A stretch of 64,000 nucleotides of DNA. Origin: an uncultured Aquimarina sp. (GTDB lineage Bacteria; Bacteroidota; Bacteroidia; Flavobacteriales; Flavobacteriaceae). Positions within the stretch are counted from its first letter, which is position 1. Every line of letters starts with the position of its first letter. The notes beneath the pieces were generated by a model. The model did not search any database. It had not been told where the DNA came from and saw only the letters and a list, made by a program, of their open reading frames with translations. Location: contig CANMDW010000023.1 in assembly GCA_947496705.1 (NCBI GenBank), positions 24,844 to 88,843 of the forward strand. Direction: 5' to 3'. Shown piece after piece: positions 51,499 through 58,639 of this stretch. Position numbers and translations under genes: made by a program.

Positions 51499-52773
51499 AT
51501 GCAACGCGACGAACAAATTTTTGATTTAATCCAGGATGAAAAAGAGCGTCAAATCAACGGATTAGAATTAATTGCTTCAGAGAACTTTGTGAGTGAACAG
51601 GTGATGGAAGCAGCAGGATCGGTACTCACAAATAAATATGCCGAAGGATACCCCGGCAAGCGCTATTACGGCGGTTGTGCCGTGGTAGATATTATAGAAC
51701 AAATAGCTATCGATCGTGCCAAAGAATTGTTTGGAGCTGCCTATGCCAATGTACAACCTCACTCGGGATCACAGGCCAATACGGCTGTATATCATGCATG
51801 TTTAAAACCAGGAGATAAAATTTTAGGATTCGATCTTTCTCACGGAGGACATTTAACGCATGGATCACCGGTGAATTTCTCGGGTAAGTTATACAATCCC
51901 GTTTTTTATGGAGTAGAGAAGGAGACCGGAAGATTGGATTATGACAAAATACAGGAGATCGCAACTGCAGAAAAACCACAGTTGATTATTGCAGGAGCAT
52001 CTGCTTATTCCAGGGATATAGATTACAAAAAATTTAGAGAAATTGCCGATAGTGTAGGAGCAATCCTTATGGCAGATATCGCTCATCCTGCCGGATTGAT
52101 TGCCAAGGGAGTGATCTCAGACCCTGTTCCTTATTGTCATGTGGTTACTACCACTACACATAAAACATTACGCGGACCAAGAGGCGGGTTGATCCTTATG
52201 GGTGAAGATTTTGAAAACCCTTTCGGGATTACACTGAAAAACGGAAAGAAACGTATGATGTCTTCTCTATTCGATAGTGCGGTATTTCCCGGAAACCAAG
52301 GAGGCCCGCTAGAACATATTATCGCGGCAAAAGCAATTGCTTTTGGAGAAGCATTAACAGATGAATTTTTACATTATATAGTACAGGTAAAGAAAAATGC
52401 TGCTGTGATGGCAGAAGCATTTGTAGAAAAAGGATATAAAGTAATTTCTGAAGGTACAGACAACCATATGATGTTGATCGATCTGCGCAATAAGGGAGTC
52501 ACCGGTAAACAAGCTGAAGAAGCACTTGGGATTGCAGAGATTACTGTAAACAAAAATATGGTACCCTTTGATGATAAGTCTCCATTTGTAACTTCTGGTA
52601 TTCGTATTGGCGTAGCTGCGGTAACTACCCGGGGGTTAAATGAAAATGATATGCTCGATATTGTAACGCTTATCGATAAAGTGATTAACAACGTAGAAAA
52701 TGAAGAAGTGCTTCATGGTATTGCCGATGAGGTAAATGCAATGATGGCCGATAAACCTTTGTTTGTGGGATAA
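51499..52773 (+). CDS. glyA: Serine hydroxymethyltransferase GlyA
   Basis: A 424-residue PLP enzyme interconverting serine and glycine with tetrahydrofolate. ELIASENFVSEQVMEAAGSVLTNKYAEGYPGKRYYGG is the N-terminal signature, HSGSQANTAVYHA and DIAHPAGLIA follow, and PLP Lys222 is in TTTTHKTLRGPRGG. Full length (about 420). It feeds one-carbon units to the folate cycle, for which folD lies 1 kb downstream. A strong terminator follows at 52816. Confidence 0.98.
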   Translation: MQRDEQIFDLIQDEKERQINGLELIASENFVSEQVMEAAGSVLTNKYAEGYPGKRYYGGCAVVDIIEQIAIDRAKELFGAAYANVQPHSGSQANTAVYHACLKPGDKILGFDLSHGGHLTHGSPVNFSGKLYNPVFYGVEKETGRLDYDKIQEIATAEKPQLIIAGASAYSRDIDYKKFREIADSVGAILMADIAHPAGLIAKGVISDPVPYCHVVTTTTHKTLRGPRGGLILMGEDFENPFGITLKNGKKRMMSSLFDSAVFPGNQGGPLEHIIAAKAIAFGEALTDEFLHYIVQVKKNAAVMAEAFVEKGYKVISEGTDNHMMLIDLRNKGVTGKQAEEALGIAEITVNKNMVPFDDKSPFVTSGIRIGVAAVTTRGLNENDMLDIVTLIDKVINNVENEEVLHGIADEVNAMMADKPLFVG

Positions 52774-52793
52774 TTATTTCAAAAAAAGATAAA

Positions 52794-52810
52794 AACTCAA
52801 GATGAGTTCA
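52794..52810. repeat. Inverted repeat AACTC-AAGAT-GAGTTCA, copy 2
   Basis: AACTCAAGATGAGTTCA, 21 bases after the glyA stop and just before its terminator. Same sequence as at 13666-13684 (one mismatch) and 63585-63600. Confidence 0.45.
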
Positions 52811-52815
52811 ATTGT

Positions 52816-52853
52816 AAAACCGCAGTACTTTAAGAAAGTACTGCGGTTTTTTT
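52816..52853 (+). terminator. glyA intrinsic terminator
   Basis: AAAACCGCAGTACTT and AAGTACTGCGGTTTT form a perfect 15-bp stem around a 5-base loop, followed by a T7 run ending at 52853. It starts 43 bases after the glyA stop. A textbook intrinsic terminator. Confidence 0.92.
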
Positions 52854-52975
52854 AATCATTTAAGATCCGAAAGCTTATTAAAATTGACTGAAAACTTACG
52901 TAAACCCATATAAACAGTTTGTAAATTAGAGTTTATCCAGAAAATAAGTTTTTAACTAAAAAAGCCATAGTATAA

Positions 52976-53006
52976 GACCCCAAAGATTTTTAAAACCTTT
53001 GGGGTC
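52976..53006 (+). repeat. Hairpin of the GACC-GGTC family, copy B
   Basis: Arms GACCCCAAAG and CTTTGGGGTC pair perfectly around ATTTTTAAAAC. The centre differs by one base from the hairpin at 37390-37420, and the arms differ at three positions, each compensated on the other arm. It lies in the glyA-HTH gap. Confidence 0.6.
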
Positions 53007-53070
53007 TGGACTTTTCAATATGTTGATTCTTAAACTTAAATTTAAAAACGTAACTTTCAGATGCTAGTGA

Positions 53071-53322
53071 TATTATATATACTATACTACATATTTCATA
53101 TAAAAAAATAACTATTACATGGGTAATATGACTTATTTCATACTTTTTATAAGCTATTTCATATATAAAATATATTAATTCATGTTTTTATAATTTTATT
53201 TTAGACTATATTAATTTTATTTGATAATTAATTAAATGAAAATCATTTTAATTTAAAACTATTTCATTATTTTTATAATTTATTAAATACAATTAAGAAG
53301 CTATTAACTGTAATTTTATATA
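53071..53322. repeat. Twelve-unit 21-bp phased array (TATTTCAT-like)
   Basis: Counting from 53071 in steps of 21, the units start TATTATAT, TATTTCAT, TATTACAT, TATTTCAT, TATTTCAT, TAATTCAT, TATTTTAG, TATTTGAT, AAAATCAT, TATTTCAT, TATTAAAT and TATTAACT. Eleven of twelve begin TA, and the first eight bases are far more conserved than the AT-rich remainder. Exactly 21 bases is two helical turns. The array ends four bases before the ATG of the HTH gene at 53326. It is probably an operator or curved-DNA array; see findings. Confidence 0.75.
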
Positions 53323-53325
53323 GAT

Positions 53326-53697
53326 ATGTTACAATATAAATTTGATGAGATTTTTAAACTTAGAGGAATAAACAGACCTTTTACCTATTTAACAGGGAAA
53401 GGTTTTACAAAACAAATGGCGAGTCGGATCGTAAGAGATGAACTGGGTAGTGTGCATTTAAAGACGTTAGAAAAAATTTGCCTGGCACTTAACTGTACTC
53501 CCAATGACCTGTTAGAATGGCATCCGTCAGAGAGTTATCATGATACAGAGCGTTATGCTTTGCACGCTATTAAAGCAAAAGATCCTGTGCATGCTGCAAA
53601 GATTAGTAAACTCTTACATGAGCTGCCTTTGGGTACATTAGAGAAACTAGAATCGTTAATTACAGATAAGAAAGGACCTGAAAAAACCGGGGAATAG
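53326..53697 (+). CDS. Xre/Cro-type helix-turn-helix regulator
   Basis: A 123-residue protein with one N-terminal helix-turn-helix of the HTH_26/Xre class: FDEIFKLRGINRPFTYLTGKGFTKQMASRIVRDELGSVHLKTLEKICLALNCTPNDLLEWHP. The C-terminal 50 residues form a short helical tail (HAAKISKLLHELPLGTLEKLESLI), possibly for dimerisation. It resembles small transcription factors adjacent to repeats and mobile DNA, but no element is seen here. The 21-bp phased array ends at its start, so autoregulation is likely. Confidence 0.85.
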   Translation: MLQYKFDEIFKLRGINRPFTYLTGKGFTKQMASRIVRDELGSVHLKTLEKICLALNCTPNDLLEWHPSESYHDTERYALHAIKAKDPVHAAKISKLLHELPLGTLEKLESLITDKKGPEKTGE

Positions 53698-53764
53698 GAG
53701 TAATAGTATATATAATCGTTGAACGAAACTGAAGTATAAGAATCACCATTGATTAAGTACAAAA

Positions 53765-54613
53765 ATGGAAAATAAGAAACCTGTTTTACTAGACGGAAAG
53801 GCATTATCAAAAGATATGGAAGCTGATTTAAAACATAAAGTTGAGAAGATTATCCAAAATACAGGAAGGGTTCCTGTATTGGCAACGATTTTAGTTGGGA
53901 ATGACCCATCTTCAGAGATTTATGTGAAAATGAAAGGTAATGCCTGTGAACGAGTTGGCATGACTTCTTTAAAAGTGAATTTACCTGAGAATACAACCAC
54001 TGATGAGCTTTTGACTGAAATTGAAAAGCTGAATAATGATGATAACATTTGTGGAATATTATTACAGCATCCGGTTCCTAAGCAGATTAATGAGCGTAGA
54101 TGTTTTGATAAAATTGCGATTGATAAAGATGTTGATGGTGTTACATGTTTGGGGTTTGGAAAAATGACAATGGGAGAAAGTGCTTTTGGAAGTGCAACTC
54201 CGGCAGGAATTATGAAATTAATTCAACATTATAAATTAGCTGTTGAAAGTAAACATGCAGTTGTCATTGGAAGAAGTCCGATTTTAGGAAAACCAATTGC
54301 CATGATGCTTTTAAATAAAAACGCTACTGTTACGATTTGTCATTCAAAAACCAAAAACCTACCTGATATTGTGAGACAAGCAGATATTATAGTTGGTGCA
54401 GTTGGAATACCCAAATTTATTAAAGCCGACTGGATAAAGGATAATTCAATAGTCATCGATGCAGGGTATCATAAGGGAGGCGTTGGAGATGTTGAGATAA
54501 GTAAAGTAAAAGATAGAACCTTGGCATATACGCCTGTTCCTGGGGGAGTTGGGCCAATGACAATAGCGACATTGATTTCCCAAACAGTAGAATCTGCAGA
54601 AATAAAATTGTGA
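53765..54613 (+). CDS. folD: Bifunctional methylenetetrahydrofolate dehydrogenase/cyclohydrolase FolD
   Basis: A 282-residue FolD interconverting methylene-, methenyl- and formyl-tetrahydrofolate. The active-site tyrosine/lysine lie in EIYVKMKGNACERVGM (YxxxK), then GILLQHPVPKQIN, the DKDVDGVTCLGFGKM segment, and the NADP loop VVIGRSPILGKPIAMMLLNKNATVTICHS; PVPGGVGPMTIATL closes the site. The sequence VGIPKFIKADWIK is normal for the family. It follows the HTH gene by 67 bases and may supply one-carbon units together with glyA. Confidence 0.96.
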   Translation: MENKKPVLLDGKALSKDMEADLKHKVEKIIQNTGRVPVLATILVGNDPSSEIYVKMKGNACERVGMTSLKVNLPENTTTDELLTEIEKLNNDDNICGILLQHPVPKQINERRCFDKIAIDKDVDGVTCLGFGKMTMGESAFGSATPAGIMKLIQHYKLAVESKHAVVIGRSPILGKPIAMMLLNKNATVTICHSKTKNLPDIVRQADIIVGAVGIPKFIKADWIKDNSIVIDAGYHKGGVGDVEISKVKDRTLAYTPVPGGVGPMTIATLISQTVESAEIKL

Positions 54614-54631
54614 TGTGAAGGGAAAACACAA

Positions 54632-55300
54632 ATGAAAGAATTTATACAAACATTAGAAGCCGAATTTCAAAAAAATGCAAATACAAAGATTGCTTTAGAG
54701 CAGAAAGCGTATTTGAGAAATCAATTTGAGTGTTATGGTATAAAAACAACGCAAAGACGGGAAATTCAAAAACCTTTCTTTGCCAGAGAACACTTACCTC
54801 CTAAAACCGAAATAGAAAAAATTGTCAAGACACTTTGGATGAAACCTGAAAGAGAGTATCAATATTTTTCGCAGGAACTCACCCAAAAATATGTAAAGCA
54901 ATTTACAAAACAGGACATTAAACTTCTTGAATTTATGGTAACCCATAAATCCTGGTGGGATACTATTGATTTTATTGCTACAAAACTAATTGGTGAATAT
55001 TTTAAAATGTATCCCCGGCAAAGAGATACATATATAAAAAAATGGCTTGAATCAAATAATATATGGCTACAAAGGTCATCTTTACTATTTCAACTTAAAT
55101 ACAAGAAAAATTTGGACACTGAGTTTTTGAGTTATGTAATTAAATCATTATTGGGTTCAAAAGAATTTTTTATCAACAAAGCCATTGGCTGGGTTTTAAG
55201 AGAATATAGCAGAACAGACCCCGAATGGGTTGTAGAATTTGTAAACATCACCGAATTGAGTACTTTAAGTAAAAAAGAAGCTTTACGATTAATCAGATAA
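54632..55300 (+). CDS. DNA alkylation repair protein (AlkD-like)
   Basis: A 222-residue all-helical protein of the AlkD/DNA_alkylation family of HEAT-like repeats. MKEFIQTLEAEFQKNANTKIALEQKAYLRNQFECYGIKTTQRREIQKPFF is the start; TLWMKPEREYQYFSQELTQ, VTHKSWWDTIDFIATKLIGEYF (the conserved WWDTVD signature) and NKAIGWVLREYSRTDPEWVVEFV follow. Relatives remove bulky or alkylated purines without base flipping. It begins 18 bases after folD and is probably co-transcribed. Confidence 0.92.
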   Translation: MKEFIQTLEAEFQKNANTKIALEQKAYLRNQFECYGIKTTQRREIQKPFFAREHLPPKTEIEKIVKTLWMKPEREYQYFSQELTQKYVKQFTKQDIKLLEFMVTHKSWWDTIDFIATKLIGEYFKMYPRQRDTYIKKWLESNNIWLQRSSLLFQLKYKKNLDTEFLSYVIKSLLGSKEFFINKAIGWVLREYSRTDPEWVVEFVNITELSTLSKKEALRLIR

Positions 55301-55301
55301 A

Positions 55302-56042
55302 ATGAAAAGAGCAGGGATAATAATAGTTATTAGTTTGTTGATTGGTTTAACTAGTTTTTATTCGGTTCAACAATTAAATTATAAGATTGATGAATCAAAA
55401 TTTATAAGCTATACCCTCAATCCAAAGAAACAAAAATTAGACTTCTACTGGAAAGATAAGGATGGAAACAGCTATGTGAGTTTTAAAAATTTGAAATCAA
55501 AACTTGATAAAGAAAATAAGCAATTGATTTTTGCTATGAATGGAGGGATGTATACTAAAGACTGGACTCCCCAGGGGCTATACATAGAGAATGGAATACC
55601 GATGGCAAAAATTGATACTCTTACATCCGGATATGGGAATTTCTATCTTCAACCCAACGGAATTTTTTATTTGACCCGGGATCATACCCCAATAATATGC
55701 ACAACGGCCAAATTTCGCAGTAATGCCGATATAAAATATGCTACTCAATCGGGCCCGATGTTGTTAATAGAAGGAAAAATTCATTCAAAATTTAATAAGG
55801 GATCTGCAAATGTTCATATCCGAAATGGAGTAGGGATCCTTCCCAATGGGAATTTACTTTTTGCTATGTCCAAAGAAAAAATAAACTTCTACGACTTCGC
55901 TTCTTATTTTAAGCAAAATGGTTGTAAAAATGCACTATATCTGGATGGATTTGTGTCCAGAACCTACCTGCCATCTAAGAACTGGGAGCAGTTGGATGGA
56001 AATTTTGTGGTGATTATTGCTGAAACTAAACTCAAAAAATAA
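55302..56042 (+). CDS. Phosphodiester glycosidase-family (NAGPA-like) protein
   Basis: A 246-residue exported or membrane-anchored protein (N-terminal hydrophobic segment IIIVISLLIGLTSFYSV) with the domain found in the uncovering enzyme NAGPA: FAMNGGMYTKDWTPQGLYIENG, the ATQSGPMLLIEGKIHSKF segment, VGILPNGNLLFAMS and NALYLDGFVSRTYLP (conserved aspartate/glycine). Bacterial members are thought to cleave phosphodiester-linked sugars in the envelope or act in capsule turnover. It starts one base after the AlkD-like gene's stop, so probably the same operon. Confidence 0.88.
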   Translation: MKRAGIIIVISLLIGLTSFYSVQQLNYKIDESKFISYTLNPKKQKLDFYWKDKDGNSYVSFKNLKSKLDKENKQLIFAMNGGMYTKDWTPQGLYIENGIPMAKIDTLTSGYGNFYLQPNGIFYLTRDHTPIICTTAKFRSNADIKYATQSGPMLLIEGKIHSKFNKGSANVHIRNGVGILPNGNLLFAMSKEKINFYDFASYFKQNGCKNALYLDGFVSRTYLPSKNWEQLDGNFVVIIAETKLKK

Positions 56043-56455
56043 AAATGGTGGCAATGGTATAAAATCAATTACTACCTGTTGGGGATAGCAATACTTTTAT
56101 AACCAGAACGGTATATTATATATAGGCTCTAGTTTTGAATAGCGTTGATAGTTTGTATAGCAGCGAAGCTGAAAAACCCTTATGTTCAGAATAGTTTGAA
56201 AAAGATTCGAAAACAGGAGCGCAGGTACGGAGCGACGCGAATTTTTTCAAACGGTTTTTTGACTTTAGGGTCAAAAAAATTCCTAAGATAAGGCGCCCTT
56301 TCTTTTGTTTCGTTTTCTTTGGGCGAACAAAGAAAATGAAAGGCAAGCACAAAATAGCCCTTTGGTATTGGCCAAAATATTCTGGGAATAAGCTATAATA
56401 GCAATTATAAACTAGAGCTTATATATAAAAGAGGGAAAGATGAATAAACTAACAC
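56043..56455. other. Intergenic region with decayed-looking sequence
   Basis: These 413 bases between the NAGPA-like gene and the convergent AhpD-like gene have no credible gene. A 78-codon minus-strand frame (56116-56352) is open but its product (MCLPFIFFVRPKKTKQKKG...) looks like a low-complexity intergenic repeat of the kind scattered in flavobacterial genomes. A short GAAAAAGATTCGAAAACAGG-type region is present; no terminator was identified. Confidence 0.4.
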
Positions 56456-57061
56456 TTAAGAATGACTCCAATTATCAGGGTCATCACTTTCGTTTGGAGA
56501 AAGTCCGATAATATCACCTTCAGTATTCACTCCCAGACCAATTACAGTTCTGTTAACATAATTAAAGTAGCTGACTACTTGATTGATTTCCAGTATTTCC
56601 CCATCAGAGAGTTGTTGTTCTCTTAGAGTATGAATATCTGGTTCTGTAATGGTATGATGTGATAACGTTAGCTTTTTTGCATATTCTAATCCCGCTAAAT
56701 ATTGATACTTAAAATGATTTTGTAATTCGTCCTTTATGAGGCAGGATATGATTTCCTGAAATTTAAAATCATCGTTTAATAATCGTTTTAACCCTGCGGC
56801 ATGGTGATCCACACAATAGCGGCATTGATTTAAATGACTTACATACACACCAAGTGTTTCGAGATACCATTTGGGTAATGTATTGTTGGAGTTGTGTAGT
56901 ACATTTTTATATAACCCCATATGACCTAAGAGTGTATGTGGTCGTAGACTATGTATAGATAATACATTATCTATATTGTTGTTAGGGCCTTTTATACGGT
57001 CATAAATTTTTTTCAATTGACCCGTGGCATCGGCATAGGATATTTCTTTGATCCAACTCAT
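56456..57061 (-). CDS. AhpD-like/carboxymuconolactone decarboxylase-family protein
   Basis: A 201-residue helical protein of the CMD/peroxidase-related family. The redox motif CRYCVDHHAAGLKRLL gives the CxxC pair followed by the histidine of AhpD-like enzymes; NLFxLHSLRPHTLLGHMGLYKNVLH is typical upstream sequence. It probably reduces peroxides using the cysteine pair and a thiol partner. Its start overlaps the lspA end by 4 bases (ATGA), so the two are co-translated. The functional link to lspA is not obvious. Confidence 0.85.
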   Translation of the reverse strand: MSWIKEISYADATGQLKKIYDRIKGPNNNIDNVLSIHSLRPHTLLGHMGLYKNVLHNSNNTLPKWYLETLGVYVSHLNQCRYCVDHHAAGLKRLLNDDFKFQEIISCLIKDELQNHFKYQYLAGLEYAKKLTLSHHTITEPDIHTLREQQLSDGEILEINQVVSYFNYVNRTVIGLGVNTEGDIIGLSPNESDDPDNWSHS

Positions 57062-57579
57062 TCTATCGAAGCTTTTTCTCTGAAGAAGGATCCTTTTTTG
57101 TTAAAAAGGGCAGTCAATACTACCAAAACAGAGCCAAACATAATGGAGGCATCGGCCATATTGAATATTTCAGTTTTGATGATACCCAGATCCAGGATCA
57201 AAAAATCGGTAACCGATCCATACATAATGCGATCAAAGAGGTTTCCAATTCCGCCACCAATAATAAAAGCCAAACCAATAATAGTTGCTCTCGAGTAATT
57301 GGTCTTTATGAGTATTTGTCTTAATAATATCAGTAAAACCAATATCGGAAGAATCTGTAATAACAGTACTTTCAAGGCCGGTCCTAAATCCTCACCCAGG
57401 CTATAGGCAGCCCCCGTATTCTCAACTTTGGTGATTACAAAACTATCTTTAAAGACTTCTATTCGTTCATAAGGCTCAATAAGCTGTCGTATGACATTCT
57501 TTGAAATCTGGTCGCAGCTTACATTTAGTAAAACCAGAGAAAGTATCAGTATCATCCTTATTTTTTGTGTAATCTTCAT
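57058..57579 (-). CDS. lspA: Lipoprotein signal peptidase LspA
   Basis: A 173-residue aspartyl protease of the inner membrane that cleaves prolipoprotein signal peptides. Four hydrophobic helices; conserved boxes CDQISKNVIR, VENTGAAYSLG, GGGIGNLFDRIMYGSVTDFLI with the first catalytic aspartate, and FNMADASIMFG with the second. Slightly longer than E. coli LspA (164). It processes the many lipoproteins of the window (BamD, SusD, M23 and others). Overlaps the AhpD-like gene. Confidence 0.95.
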   Translation of the reverse strand: MKITQKIRMILILSLVLLNVSCDQISKNVIRQLIEPYERIEVFKDSFVITKVENTGAAYSLGEDLGPALKVLLLQILPILVLLILLRQILIKTNYSRATIIGLAFIIGGGIGNLFDRIMYGSVTDFLILDLGIIKTEIFNMADASIMFGSVLVVLTALFNKKGSFFREKASIE

Positions 57580-57625
57580 CTGCTTAATAAAAGTTCTTCA
57601 AAAATACTGGAAACTACTGGTAATT

Positions 57626-58165
57626 TTAGTGTTTCCAGTATTTTTTATATGCCGAAAGGGGAAAAGCAGCATCATAGCGTTCTTTATTGATGCTATTATT
57701 TTCATTAGAGTCATAATCAATCCATATTTTCCAGTGTGCATCTTCTAACTTTAATACCACGTGAAACTGCCCATAGGAATACTTGATTTGAGCAGTATCA
57801 TCTGTATAAGTCACTCTATAGATCCCTCTGTCTGAAACCAGTGAATCACTATAGACCCTTTCGAATAACCTGAAATCAATTGGAGCGGCCTTTGTATTGG
57901 GGTCACCCCATCGTTTTTGATATTCTTTAAGATATGTTTTTACATTTTTAATCTCTCCACCGTTTCCTGAAATCCGGATCATTTCTTTACTGTGGATAGT
58001 TGCAAATAGATCGTAATCCAAAGTTTGATATGCCTTAGAAAAATTACCATACATATCTGCATTGATTTTATCATGTATAGCGGCTTCCTGAGCCAGTATA
58101 TCAAAGGTTGAGTACAATAATGCAACTAAAACTACTAATAGGAACTTATTTTTTTGCATGATCAT
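57626..58165 (-). CDS. Exported NTF2-like (SnoaL/DUF4440-type) protein
   Basis: A 179-residue secreted protein: signal KFLLVVLVALLYSTFDILAQ, then an NTF2-like fold ADMYGNFSKAYQTLDYDLFATIHSKEMIRISGNGGEIKNVKTYLKEYQKRW and RGIYRVTYTDDTAQIKYSYGQFHVVLKLEDAHWKIWIDYDS, which match the DUF4440 beta-sheet with the conserved W-K-I-W-x-D. The ligand is unknown. The first two codons give two possible ATG starts (58165 or 58159). Alone, 46 bases upstream of lspA. Confidence 0.8.
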   Translation of the reverse strand: MIMQKNKFLLVVLVALLYSTFDILAQEAAIHDKINADMYGNFSKAYQTLDYDLFATIHSKEMIRISGNGGEIKNVKTYLKEYQKRWGDPNTKAAPIDFRLFERVYSDSLVSDRGIYRVTYTDDTAQIKYSYGQFHVVLKLEDAHWKIWIDYDSNENNSINKERYDAAFPLSAYKKYWKH

Positions 58166-58639
58166 CAGTTTAAATCATTTTTTTATCAATCCGTGTTCTC
58201 GAAGTATAAGACAAACCATCTTTTATCAAACTTCTAAGCTTCTTTATAGATTTGTTTGATAACATAATATATACAACTTCTTTCTCTGAATTGCAATAAA
58301 AAAGGAATTAAAATCTTTTTGAGAACCTATATGTGACCCTTCAAATATAGCTACCGTTTACCCATATCTATTTAGTAAGCAATTTAAAAACAACCTAGCA
58401 AAAGCTCCTTTCTTTTCCGATAGCTATCGGGAAAGAAAGGAGCTCCATATTATATAAACTATTTATGGGTATTTTTTAATATAGCACCTACTACTTGCTT
58501 TTAGACTTTATCTCAATAATTCTCAGGTAGTTACAACCTTTTTTTCTGTAATTGTACATTTTAAACTCAGAGAGATAACAGATATTAGTAGGAGTTATAA
58601 TTCAATTTAAAATATTTCTAGTTATTGGATGTTAATAAA
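58166..58639. other. Intergenic region with a 42-bp inverted repeat
   Basis: This 474-base gap between the NTF2-like gene and susD has no protein-coding frame. It contains the near-perfect 42-bp inverted repeat at 58403-58444; the rest is plain AT-rich sequence. No -7/-33 promoter pair was found for the minus-strand genes. Confidence 0.5.
58403..58444. repeat. 42-bp near-perfect inverted repeat
   Basis: Arms of 21 bases (AGCTCCTTTCTTTTCCGATAG and its complement, one mismatch) give an almost perfect 42-bp palindrome without a spacer. The centre CCGATAGCTATCGG is a near copy of the palindrome at 43133-43146. It could be a susD/susC terminator or a dispersed element; a spacerless palindrome of this size is rare in chromosomal DNA. 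Confidence 0.75.

Larger units (their letters stand above)
52774..53325. other. AT-rich intergenic region between glyA and the HTH gene
   Basis: This 552-base gap holds, in order, an inverted-repeat motif (52794-52810), the glyA terminator (52816-52853), a family hairpin (52976-53006) and, from 53071 to 53322, a 12-unit phased array of TATTTCAT-like sequences that ends at the HTH gene's start. No protein-coding frame was found. Confidence 0.7.

Noticed and set aside
56116..56352. 78-codon minus-strand open frame
   Set aside because: Low-complexity, strongly basic product resembling intergenic repeat sequence; no start context or homologous pattern.
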